Shown here piece after piece: positions 23,662 through 34,749 of a stretch of DNA of 64,000 nucleotides. This stretch comes from Amphibalanus amphitrite (lineage: Eukaryota > Arthropoda > Thecostraca > Balanomorpha > Balanidae). Both the position numbers and the translations under genes were made by a program. How positions within the stretch are numbered: the first letter of the stretch is position 1; each line of letters begins with the position of its first letter. The stretch is from assembly GCF_019059575.1 (NCBI RefSeq), contig NW_024881570.1, forward strand, positions 310,001 through 374,000, given 5' to 3'. Under the pieces are notes generated by a model, which saw only the letters and a list, made by a program, of their open reading frames with translations, did not search any database and was not told where the DNA came from.

Positions 23662-24493
23662 TTAACCTTCCAGGCGGTGGGGGGGGGCAATTTTTTGCCC
23701 CCCCCCCCTTTAGTTTTTTCGATATATCTCGAGAACCGCTGCGCCGATCGTCACCAAACTTTCAGTACCCTCCCGGGAGCAGCTAGCGCACACGGTGACC
23801 AAAAATTTTTCCAAAGGCTATGATAGGTTGGCCGCTAATGACGTCAGAGTGACGTCATTTTTGCCATTTTCGACCCAAAAAAAGGTTTCGCGGGAAGAGC
23901 TGTCAGGCCTACAGCTTTAGAGATACAGAAAAATGTTTCAGACATAAAAGGTGTAGAATTAAAAGGGCTACAAAACTGCAATTTCAGTTTTTCAATTTTT
24001 TGGATTTTGACCCCCAAAAATCAAAAAATAGATTTTTTGAATATAATAGCCAAAAAATCCAAAAAGTTTTTTGAATTTCGAAAAAACCGGAATATATGTG
24101 ATAGCCCCTTCCACCTTCTATCTACATACCAAATTTGAGATCGATACCTCTTTTTTTGGCCAAGTTATAGCGAAAAAACTGTTCAAAATTGATGACGTCA
24201 AATTTTCAAACTCAATTGTTAGCAATTCTAGACCTCGTAGCGCAAAACAAAGACCACCATTAGACTCCCCGTGACGAGCTGCATCGAATCGATACCCATT
24301 TTATGCAAAAATAACAACTTTGAAATTTGACCTTTTTTTACCTGACCTTGACCTGACCTCCACCAGAAAGTGACCTAAACCGTACCTGATGGTCTTATAA
24401 CCAACACCATTGAGTTGGAAATGAAAAACTGGCCATAAAACATGCATCGCATAACCTTAGTAAAGTTGGGTTCATGTGGTGACCCTTGGTGAC

Positions 24494-25529
24494 CAGGGAT
24501 GCGGAGCCGTGGAAATTTCAAACGGCTCCGGCTCCCGCTCCGGCTCCGGAGAAAAAAATCGGCTCCGGCTCCGGCTCCGGCTCCGGGTGAAATGTTATGG
24601 CGGCTCCGGCTCCGGCTCCGGCTCCGAGTAAAATGGTCCGGCTCCGGCGGCTCCGGCTCCGACTCAGTACATCCCCTATGCAATCAATTAAATACGGGTG
24701 GAAGAAAAATTGAATTGGTTATACGCGTTACCTACTCTTGCCATGACCGGCTCATCGCGTCCCCGCGCAAACGCACCTCGGAGAGAACTGGCAGAACAAA
24801 GGACTAGGAAGCGATGCCATTGGAAACGCAGTCGCCGCGAATCGGAGTTCACTGACCCATCGTAAGCTGACACCCATCTCGGCTGCATTGGGGGGTGGTG
24901 GGTGGGTGGGAAGAGACGGTGCTGGGAGTCGCAGTCCACTGCACTGGCTTCAAAACAATGGCCGTCACCTGATGACTGGTCCTCATGTTCTGGGGATGCA
25001 GTAGACGTGAGGGGGGGGGGGGGGAGGAGCAGACAGGAAGTTGATTGCGTACTGTGGGGTGCTGGGGATATTCGGCTTTTTCATTCACTTGATGGCCCAT
25101 GACGTACTATTGGTCTCAAGATAAGGGCCAAGGCGACCTGTAGTTTTGATGCGGTGAATACCCTTACCCTCGCGCACAACTCGGGCCGAGTGCACCCCTC
25201 CTCCCAGCCAGCGCCACCCCCACTCGCATTGTGGCGAGGGTGAGGGTATTCACCGCATCAAAACTACAGGTCGCCTGGGCACTTATATTGAGACCAATAG
25301 TACCTACGATATGTTTTACTGCCTTGTACTGTCAAACCTAGGTCAATTATTTTTTTCCTCTTCAAAAAATAAAAAGGAGCCGGAGTCGCCCCCTTTTTTG
25401 GCGGCTCCGGCTCCGGCTCCGGCTCCGGGCTATATTGTTTCACGGCTCCGGCTCCGGCTCCGGCTCCGGGCAAAATATGCCGGCTCCGGCGACTCCGGCT
25501 CCGACTCCGGCTCCGGCTCCGCATCCCTG
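24494..25529. mobile_element. hAT-like element with GGCTCC-repeat ends and 8-bp duplication
   Basis: It begins CAGGGATGCGGAGCCG and ends with the exact inverse. TTGGTGAC is duplicated at 24486-24493 and 25530-25537. Both subterminal regions (24520-24665, 25375-25520) are tandem GGCTCC repeats in inverse orientation. The centre holds a 194-bp fold-back element. No transposase frame. Confidence 0.9.
25107..25300. mobile_element. Fold-back MITE with TA flanks
   Basis: Arms of about 67 bp (25107-25173 and 25234-25300) are nearly perfect inverse copies starting CTATTGGTCTCAA. TA flanks both ends (25105-25106, 25301-25302). The loop is about 60 bp. This suits a Tc1/mariner-mobilised MITE. It is nested within the hAT-like element, which is nested within T7. 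Confidence 0.75.
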
Positions 25530-25904
25530 TTGGTGACCTTTGGTGACCTGACCTGTGACCTGACCTGGTATGACCAGTGACCTCTAATAGCAACATATGT
25601 ACTATACAACTGACGCCTTATCGCTGATTTTCGACAAAATGCGCTTTACTCGGTGTTATAGCGCTTTCCCTAGAAGCCCCGTGAACGGTGAAACATTTTA
25701 TCTTTGACCTGACCTGTGACGTCATCGGTGACCCCGAGGTCAATGAAATTTGGTTTCCCTCGACAAATTTGACAGGGCTATCGAACGCCGTTTGAATTTT
25801 CGGGATCCGTCCAGTAGTTTCGGAGATACGGGGGGGGGGGCAAAAAAGTGCCCCCCCCCCACCGCGTGGAAGGTGGCTGGTAGGCCCACCGCCTGCCGGG
25901 TTAA

Positions 25905-26645
25905 TGGTCGTCTATAGTGCCTTCAAAAGATATTCATGGTTTGGGGGTGGTTTATGTCTAAATTTACGCAACTATTTTTCCTGTTCATCATCTGTGGCCA
26001 TATGCTGCTATTTTAGTAGCAACGACTCAATTTTGAATCGGTCCCGCCGACTGCACAATAAAAGAAGATAGATACAACACTTTTGCGGCATCACTGAAAA
26101 ACTTATGCAGTACTGTTATCAAAATTCTCATAACACCGTTCGACAAACCTGAAGTCTTTTTGAAATAAATATGCTTGTATTTTTCGCTTCAGGCTCTGAG
26201 GCCAAAATAATGAATTTCGTAGTCGCAATCGCAAGATTTGGCTGCGTTTCTGGCGCATGCCGTTCATTTGTGGCGCTTGGAAACAAAGAAGAGTAGGCAC
26301 TATGTACCCCGAATTAGAATCTAATTAATTCTAAACCGAATTAACTCTAATTCAAATTAGAATCCTTACAACCAAGCAACGACAAGGCGATAACATAAAC
26401 AAAAACCCAAGCGTCGCTGTTTGAAACAAAAGCGCCATATACTGCGACTTTTTATAGAGAAGGACAACGCATTTCGGTGGGTGTTACAAGTACTGCAAGT
26501 ACTGCTTCTTTTTTGCAAAAATAAAAACCTTTTTCACATACGAAAATGTGCTAGGAAATTTTCATATTTTATAGAAACTACAGTAGAAATAGTATAGATG
26601 TCGAGTAATTTTTATTTAAGAAAAAAGAAAGCTCATTATCTCCCT
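25905..26645. other. A+T-rich unique sequence
   Basis: Nothing recognised beyond short TTCTAATT/AATTAGAAT repeats near 26310-26360. Confidence 0.4.
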
Positions 26646-27832
26646 TTAACCCGCGCCCCGCTGGGCTATTCAGCCATACGCGCCCTGCTGGGGGGGGGGG
26701 GCAGATTCTGCCCCCCCTGTCTAACTTCCGAACGGATGGTCGTAGAAAGACGGGGAAAACGGCAATCGAAAGCTCTCAACAAGGCGGATCTTAAGAGCCC
26801 AAATTTTTTTGCTTAAGTAGGTCAGAGGTCAGGTCAAGGTCAGGTCAAGGGTACAAGATGCAAGTTTCTACAGTATCGGCCTTGCACCGTAGTTGCCGAA
26901 GAATGGAGTGAGACTGATTGCCCAAAACGTGTTCTTAGACTACCAAGACAATATTCGTTGCATACAATGTCATTCAAAGGTCAAGGTCAAGGTCAGGTCA
27001 GGTCATGTCAGGTCACCAAAAACAAAATATAGAAAAGGGCATGTGCGACACATGTTTTATGGGTCATTTTGCTCATAGAATTCAATAGGCGCACTCAATA
27101 AGTGATATGGACCACCTCTAGATGAATTTCAGGTCGAGGTCAGGTCAAGGTCAGGTCAAGTGAGGTCAAATTTTGAAGTTGGTTGTTAAGGCCTCAAAAG
27201 GTGTCTATCTGATGCAGTTTTTCACGGCGAATCGAATGGTGCTATTTTTGTTTCCGTACGAGGTCCAGAACTTCCAAAAAAATCATTTTTCGAAATTTTT
27301 GTCGGTCGTGACGTCATAAAATTTTGAATAACTCCCACATTTTTCAACCGATTCTTCTAAAAATTGGTATGTAGGTGCACATAGACCACTTCTTTGACAT
27401 ATATTCCGGTTTTTTCGATACACTCAAAATTTTGGATTTTATAAATATTTTCTCAAAAAAGTCAGTTTTTTGAAAAAATTTGGGCCAAAATCCAAAATTT
27501 TCAAAAAACCGAGATAGCCATTTGATAGACAAAAAAGAATCACGTATAACCTTTTTTGTTACGTCTTGATTCCTTTAAAAATGAAGATGTTAGCAGCGTT
27601 TGAAATTTTGCCATTTTTGAGGCGAAAATGGCGAACATGACGTCACTAAAACGTCAATTTCTCAAAAATTTTCCGACGGATTTCGCTCAAATTTTCAGGG
27701 AACGTGTCAAATTGATGTATGATAAGGTACTGAAAGTTTGACGTCGCTGGCGTAACGCGTTTAGAAGTTATTGGCGAAAAACGGGAGGGGGGGCAGATTC
27801 TGCCCCCCCCCCCCCAGCGGGGCGCGGGTTAA
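26646..27832. mobile_element. T-family element (T8)
   Basis: The left end is TTAACCCGCGCCCCGCTGGG, a second CGCCCTGCTGGG block, G-run, CAGATTCTG tip, C-run. The right end is GCGAAAAACGGG, G-run, CAGATTCTG, C-run, CAGCGGGGCGCGGG, TTAA at 27829-27832. It has very dense half-site arrays: 26819-26850 and 26976-27016 combine overlapping AGGTCA direct repeats and TCAAGGTCA extended sites. No coding frame. Confidence 0.85.
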
Positions 27833-28332
27833 TTCCCCTCTGCGTCACGCATGTGAACCACCCTGACATCCACCAGAGCGCTGATCTGTTCCAGCCAGGC
27901 TAGGTTCCTGCCAATGGTCTCTCTGCCGAAATCGGAGGCTTTCCCACAGGGCCGAGCTCCGATGGTAAAAACCGTCCCGGAAGGGCCGGATGGAGTCGAC
28001 TGTCGGCCGCTCCGCTCCGGCGGCAAACGCGGCGCCCTGTGGCGAACGGCGCATTGTTGGTGGCGCGCATCGGGTTTCCAGCACGGAAGTGGGCTCGCCG
28101 CACCTGACTGTGTCCCGTCCTGTCCCATGTCGTCCCCCACCCGACCCGTAGTGCCCGGTCTCCCGACAAGTGCAAGTGCACTGCTGCCGCGGTCCGCAAC
28201 GGCTGTCTTTGCTCACCGACGTTGGGCTGGCACGATTCATTCATCGGCCTCAGAATTTTATCTCGTTTTCTTTATCGATAAATGCACATTATTCACGATG
28301 ATCAAGTAATGCCTCGTTTAGTTCACGCAATG
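27833..28332. other. Unique GC-rich sequence between T elements
   Basis: 27840-28245 is GC-rich single-copy-looking DNA with overlapping frames in three minus-strand phases and none with family signatures. No gene is called. Confidence 0.35.
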
Positions 28333-28793
28333 TTATCCCAATTTTTAGTACCTTCCCGGGCATCAATTTGACACCTTCACACAAAATTTCAAGTCTTAGG
28401 TCACCTTAGGTCAGGAGTTATTGAGGTCAAACTGAGGTCATGTTCGAGCAAAAATGAGCAAAAAACATGCAATCTTGAAACGCTCACCAAATCTACAGTT
28501 ATCAAGCAATTTCAAAGTTCTTTATATGGTCTAGTAGACAAAAAGCGGCGAAGTCCTGAAGTCCATGCTACTGAAAGCCCGATTTTGGGTGTTTGACCTG
28601 ACCTTGACCCGACCTGTGACCTCAAAATTCAACTTTAAAGTACTCATCTGAAACGTCTCGTCGCGTTCTTTCGTTTGCCGCCTCGTGCGTTTCGCTGTGC
28701 CTATTGGTTCTCGAGTTATCGGCTGGGGGCGTTTAACGCCCCCCCCCCCAGCAAACGGTGGGTGGGGAAATACCCCAGCAACTGCCGGGATAA
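28333..28793. mobile_element. Truncated T-family element (T9)
   Basis: The right end has GTTATCGGC, G-run, GTTTAAC palindromic tip, C-run, and GCAACTGCCGGG followed by ATAA (28790-28793). The left side begins abruptly at TTATCCCAATTTTTAG without a hairpin, suggesting loss of that end. AGGTCA-type sites lie at 28398-28445 and 28595-28625. Confidence 0.55.
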
Positions 28794-28817
28794 ATGACAT
28801 GTGCGCTGAACTAAGTA

Positions 28818-30937
28818 GGGGAAGCCGGGGGAAGCCCGGCATAGTAAGCTCTTTTTAATTTTTATTACATACCATACGTGCTGTATAAAATGTTGATATC
28901 CTGCTAGCTAGCTAAGTTCATTGGCCGTGTTTTCCCAAAAATTCGGTTTCGTGGAATAAGTATAAGGTTGAGAAAATCGAGTTTTAAAAAAGTGTTGATT
29001 TTTCTGGGGTAAGCCCGGCATAGGGGTAACGCCGGCCACCTCCCCAGCGCTTTACAACGAGTTGGTGAAACCATTATGTGTTTTCCAAATATTAACGGAA
29101 AGTGAAATATTAAGGGACTTATTAGCTCTGGACATCTTGAGTTAATGTCATTACTGGTATTTTAGCTAGCGTCTACTACATATACAGTACAGGTCGATGA
29201 AAATCGTGATGCAAAATTGACAAAAAATGTGTATTTCAAAATTCCTTAAAATTTATTTTTCTTTTTACCTTAACCCGCGCACCGACGGGGGGGGGCGGAT
29301 ATCCGCCCCCCCCTGAGGTTTTTCGCGGATAGCGGGAAAACCGCGGCGCGTAGCGCCGCGAAATTTGGTATGACTATACCCTCATCAATTTTACACATGG
29401 TGTGCAAGTTTGAACCTCCTAACTTTTAAGGTCAGGTCACCAGGTCACTTTGAATGACCCAACCTCAAGTCACTTTTTTGCAACTTTGTCACCGTGCCAG
29501 AGCTACAGTAGATGTCGGAGGCCTTTGAAAGTCGCAGGATGTTATTAGGTCATTAGTAGCTACAATTTGTATATCTCGGAATTTTGATGTCGGTGACCTA
29601 AGGTCAGGTCAATTTCGCGACCTCCCCATTATAAGTCAATGGGGGAAAAATCAACTCCCTGTTTTTACCACTAAAACGGGTCGGAATGGCCCCATATACC
29701 ATACATGACTTCACATACGATCAACCTTCACTACCTTGAGGTCTGTTTTGCTGTTGGGCAGCTGTAAGGTCATGTGACGTCATCAAAGGTCACCAAAGGT
29801 TTTTTGCCAATAACTCCTTACAGGAACAAGATACAGCCGCGCGGATGGTCTCATTGTGTTCAGCTCGTCAAGACGCATCGAATGATATACATGATGACCT
29901 CGAGGTCACGTGACCTGAGGTCAACCTTTGACCTTGACCTTTCGAGGTCAACATATATATCATTCGATGCGGATTGACGAGAGGATCACGATGATGCCCT
30001 TAGTTTGTTCCTATCTTGACTACTTCGAAAGTTATTCGAGAAAAACCCTCTCCATATCTAGCGCCGCCATTTTGACTTTTTCGACCCCTGTGACGTCATC
30101 TTTGACCTGACCTGAAAATGACCTTGGTAAAAATTGTAGACCTTGTCCGTGCGTATCCGATGCCGTTTACCGCTTGTCGCTATCTTGCTTCGTTCTCGAG
30201 ATCTCAGGGGGGGGCGGTCATCCGCCCCCCCCCGTCGGTACTAAGTTGGCGCAGACCCCCGTCGGTGCGCGGGTTAATGCATCATATTGCATATCATTCG
30301 ACTCGGCTGATGAAGAAGAACACAACGACACCATTTTTGAAGCTCTAGCTTCATTGTCTGTCGCGTTATCTGCAAAAACGTAGTTTGACCCTAGTTGACC
30401 TTAAGTGACATGACTGGCTTTGTCTATGATAACATGTTTATTTTCGAAATTTATCTTTGATCTAGGTGTAAACCAAACCTGCTCAGTACCTATTATCTCA
30501 TGGAAAACAGTGGTTTAGTGGCCTTGCTATCGGTTGGGGGTAAGCTTGGCCACTCGCCCGGGGTTACCCCAATGTGCTAATTTTTATTTTAGAACAGCGA
30601 TATTCGAAAAAAATGCCATACTTAAGCCAGCCTGCCTCGTCACCCCTCACTACAAACACTTAAACGGTCCTTACATAACATTCGTATAAGTATTAGTACT
30701 GTATGGTGTAACATTAACAGTGCAACATATCTCACTTTTTAGCTAAAAATCCTTAAAATATCATTTTTGCGCTATAACTTTAATAATATGCAATTTTTGT
30801 CAGTCTTAACTTTTTTGCTGGCGTTACCTTAGCTGCCACGCTGAAAGGACAAACAGTTGAGCATTTTATTGTGAATAATTTAGCCGGAAACGGGGTGGCC
30901 GGGCTTCCCCCGCGCCCGGGCTTCCCCCGGCTTCCCC
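28818..30937. mobile_element. TA-flanked (mariner-like) element M2, containing T10
   Basis: The ends GGGGAAGCCGGGGGAAGCCC and their inverse are flanked by TA (28816-28817, 30938-30939). Without T10 it is about 1.1 kb. TIR-like motifs such as GGGGTAAGCCCGGC recur inside (near 29005 and 30537). No transposase. Confidence 0.75.
29270..30277. mobile_element. Complete T-family element (T10), near twin of T4
   Basis: 1008 bp with TTAA at 29270-29273 and 30274-30277, CGGATATCCG left hairpin and CGGTCATCCG right hairpin. It is collinear and nearly identical to T4 apart from M1. It includes a CGCGGCGCGTAGCGCCGCG hairpin near 29340 that T4 has partly lost, half-site clusters at 29898-29952, and TGACGTCA at 29775-29782. 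This is the best reference copy of the subfamily in the window. Confidence 0.88.
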
Positions 30938-30939
30938 TA

Positions 30940-31255
30940 AGTTTCTATCGATGATCAGTTAAATGATGAAATCGCATGTCTTCTCACCATTGCGTTACAG
31001 GAATCCTACCGACCACCGACCACATACCATCCATCTCAGGTCAGTTTACCGGACCGTTTACAATGGCTGTCCGTCAGACCCAGCACCGATCTCTAACTGA
31101 CCTGGTCAGCACGCTGATACATTCATTGGCGCCGCCGTCGCCTCGTCCAGATTCAATTGCCGCGCGGCGGGAGGTGACTGGCTTCCTGTCAGCCGCGCGC
31201 TGGTCGGCGGTCGGTAAGTGCGAGCTCCCTCTGTCCCTCTTCCTCTCTCCATCCC
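30940..31255. other. Unique spacer
   Basis: No gene or repeat recognised before the CT tract. Confidence 0.4.
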
Positions 31256-31260
31256 TTTCC

Positions 31261-31453
<193 letters not shown>

Positions 31454-31499
31454 TGCACGGAATCTGCGCGATCCAGCCACTGATCGGCAGCAATTCAAA

Positions 31500-33027
31500 C
31501 AATGTATTAAGTTGAATTCCTGCCCTGTTTATTCATTAATATCTATTACGCGTGGCATCCGTCGGCCGGTCGTGTATCATGTAATTAGACAGCTGCCGAG
31601 GAAACAATCGGCTGCTGACGGCGGGGAGCGGCTCGATGACTGCCGACGCCGCCACCCCGCGGGACGCCATCGAGCGCCGCGGGGAGCCGGGCGTCATCGT
31701 TCACCGACACGTGTTCAGGTGGCTGCTGGGCGAGCCGCACGTGCCGCACCAGTCGGCCACATCCCCTCACTTGTGAGGGTGTCTCACAGCGAGGTATACC
31801 TATGTAATGTGTGTTTGCTACTGTTAGTTTACCTGTTAGGGAACAAGCTTTCTCAGAAAGGGACCGGTACGGTTTGTGGCCCGTGCTCCGATGCGCGGCC
31901 CTGTTCGCCACATTCCAGGGTGCTGTTGAACGACTCGCTACCGGCGGCGGCCGCCACCAATCAGCCGCCACAATCACGGAGGTGTGTTCGGGGTGTCCGC
32001 GGCGCGCCATTGGAGGCGCGCGCGCCGCGTCAGCTGCCGCTCGGCCAGCGATGCGGTATCACACCTCACCAGACCACTGCGCCGCCTCTGATCCCCGAGA
32101 GGCGACAGAGCCGCGCGGCTGTAAAACTAAAAGCCCGTATAACTTGCACTCCATTAGAGGCAGGCCATGAGGGCCGGTCAAACGGGCCCGTTTGTGGCGC
32201 GTCGGCGGCGAGTGCGGCGCGCCGAGGCGCTGTAAATGGCGCGCGAGTCGGCCGCGCTGCTTTGATCGCGGCCAGGCTGCGTGCCCACGTGATTCGCGGC
32301 TAAATGAATCGGCTGGCATCTCATTAGAGGCGGCGGCGCCGCTTCACACTTGGGTCACGACTGACGGTCGGACCGGGTGAGATCGGAGCGGGACGAGACG
32401 AGCCAGGACGGGACTGACTGGGGCGGACGACTGGAGATAGGATTGTTTGTGGAGGGAATGGGATAGGAAGTGACGGGGCGGGAATGGGTGGGACGATATC
32501 GCGCCTGACGGAGGCCTTGAGGGGATGGAGCCTTGCAAGAACGAAACGCGGTTGAGCTTTCATAAATGTAAATTGCCGGTCAATGGCGCTCATTTTCTTG
32601 TGTGCGTTACATGGAGAGCATTCTTTCACTATTGACCTGCAAGCAAGATTCAGCATCACATGTATGTAGGTATGTACTTGAGAGGTCAGTCAACCTAATC
32701 ACATTGTCTCGTTACATGAACTTGTCGAAAAAGTGCCGTTCTGCCTCTCCTGTTTCACGCACGGAGTGAAGCTAGATTAGCAATGGATGATATAGGAACT
32801 GATTTCGCGAGACGCCTGTTATGGTTCTGTGCATGGCTATAAACTCAGACCCTTCGTTATAACTAACTAGCGACCGCAAGATCACTGAGCCATTCTTTGG
32901 CATGATTTCCATGCCACCAGCAGCTGTGCAGGAGCTGTCCATTCGCAGTGAATCACCACTGGTCCGCAGACTGCACCTGGTTTCCGTGGCGAATCGCTTT
33001 CGGTCGATGTTTATCATCAGATCCGCG
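31500..33027. promoter_or_regulatory. Unique region with GC-rich island, candidate cis-regulatory DNA
   Basis: 31560-32400 is GC-rich and repeat-free with ATTCATTAATATCTATTA near 31530, GTAATTAGACAG near 31580, and CATTAGAGGC both near 32150 and near 32320. Several overlapping frames exist without a recognised family. 32400-33027 is ordinary unique sequence. A regulatory role is speculative. Confidence 0.25.
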
Positions 33028-34741
33028 CAGGGGCGGATCCAGGAAAACTCCAAGGGGAGGGTCATGAATCGAAGTGGTGCCCCTACCTATACCCAAAATT
33101 AAAAACTCAACGGATTTCGTCCACTTCATTTTGGTGGTGCCCCCATTTTCAGGTTTTTTTCTTTTTATTTTTTATTTTTAGTCAGTATCTTAACTCTTAG
33201 CCACAACCACATTTACCAATTGTAAGCAAGTATATATGAATGTGCTATGTGTATATATGTTATGGACGCTGAGTAGTGAGTAATTACCAGGAACGTTATC
33301 AGGTAAGCGAATCGTTGTCAGTCCGACGAACTTGACCCTGGCGTCTAAAGGGTCTGTCCTTGACACTTCAGGCTTGTCAGGGGCACCAAAGTCCTTCCAG
33401 GGACACCACAAACCTGTCAGGGGCACCTACGGCCTTGTAGGGGCGCCACAGGCCCGCCAGGGGCACCACAGGCCTGCCAGGAAGCAGGGGCACCACAGGT
33501 CTAGCAAGCATACACGACAGGCCTGTCAGGGGCACAACGGGCCTGTTGGGCCCATGAGCACCCCTAGGGGCAGGGGCACCACAGTCCTTCCAGGGGCACC
33601 GCAGGCCTGTGAGGGGCACCAGCGGCCTAGCAGGGGCACCAGTCAACACAGGCCTGCCAGGGGCACCACAGACCTGCCAGGGGCACCAGAGGCCTGCCAG
33701 GAGCACCACCGACCTCGCAGGGGTAACTTGGGCCTGTCAGGGGCACCACGGGCCTGTCGAGAGGCATTTCAGGCTTTTCAGGGGCACCATAGTCCTCTCC
33801 GGGCGCAGGGGTAGCAGGGGCCTAGCAAGGGCACCAGAGGGCTGCCAGGGGCACCACAGGCCTAGCAAGGGCACCTCAGGCCTGTCAGGGCCCAGGGACA
33901 CCACAGTCCTTCCAGGGGCACCACAAGCCTGTCAGGGGCACCAGAGGCTTAGCAAGGGCACCACAGGCCTGCCAGGGGCACTACAGGCCTAGCAAGGGCA
34001 CCACTGGTCTATCAGGGGCACCACGAGCCTGTCATAGCCAGGCATCTCAGGCTTGTCAAGGCCCAGGGGCACCACAGGTCTGTGAGGGGCACCAGCGACC
34101 TAGCAGGGGCACCAGTCAACACAGGTCTGCCAGGGGCGCCACAGACCTTCCAGGGGCACCAGTCACCACAGACCTGCCAGGGGCACCAGAGGTCTGCCAG
34201 GGGCACCACCGGCCTCGCAGGGGCACCTTGGGCCTGTCAGGGGCACCACAGGCCTGCCAGGGGCACCACAGGCCTAGCAAGGCACCACTGGCCTGTCAGG
34301 GGCACCACGACCCTGTCATGACCGGGCACCTCAGGCTTGTCAGGGCCCAGGGGCACCACAGTCCTTCCAGGGGCATTACAAGCCTGTCAGGGGCACCAGA
34401 GGCCTAGCAAGGGCACCACAGACCTGCCATGGACACCACAGGCCTGCCAGGGGCACCACCGGCCTTGCAGGGGCGCCTCAGGCCTGTCAGGGGCACCACG
34501 TGCCTGCCGGGGACACTTCAGGCTTGTCAGGGGCGTTACAGTCCTGTCAGGGCCCAGGGGCACCAGGCCCGTGGTGTCCCTGCTAGGCCTGTGGTGCCCC
34601 TGGCGGTCCTGTGGTGCCCCTGTCAGGACTGTGATACCCCTGATAGGCCGGTGGTGCCCCTGGCAGGTCTTTGGGCCCCCGGGCCTCAAGGGGGGGGGGG
34701 CCATGACCCATGTGACCCCCCCCCCCTTGGATCCGCCCCTG
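33028..34741. mobile_element. hAT-ended element carrying a 20-bp minisatellite
   Basis: Both ends are CAGGGGCGGATCCA in inverse orientation. GATCCGCG is duplicated exactly at 33020-33027 and 34742-34749. Most of the interior is a 20-bp tandem repeat. No transposase. Confidence 0.9.
33360..34680 (+). repeat. 20-bp minisatellite (GGGGCACCACAGGCCTGCCA)
   Basis: Dozens of imperfect 20-bp units. Because 20 is not a multiple of 3, open frames appear as 20-residue periodic peptides in every phase; these are not genes. From about 34562 to 34680 the units switch to the opposite orientation. Confidence 0.92.
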
Positions 34742-34749
34742 GATCCGCG

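Larger units (their letters stand above)
23662..25904. mobile_element. T-family element (T7) with nested hAT-like element
   Basis: The left end is TTAACCTTCCAGGCGGTGGG, G-run, AATTTTTT tip, C-run. The right end is G-run, CAAAAAAGTG tip, C-run, then CACCGCCTGCCGGG and TTAA at 25901-25904. The interior has TGACGTCA pairs near 23837-23860 and 25715, and TGACCT arrays near 24325-24360 and 25540-25580. The nested hAT-like element accounts for about 1.04 kb. Confidence 0.8.

Noticed and set aside
33360-34680. CRISPR-like regular repeat
   Set aside because: Contiguous 20-bp tandem repeats without spacers, in a eukaryotic transposon.
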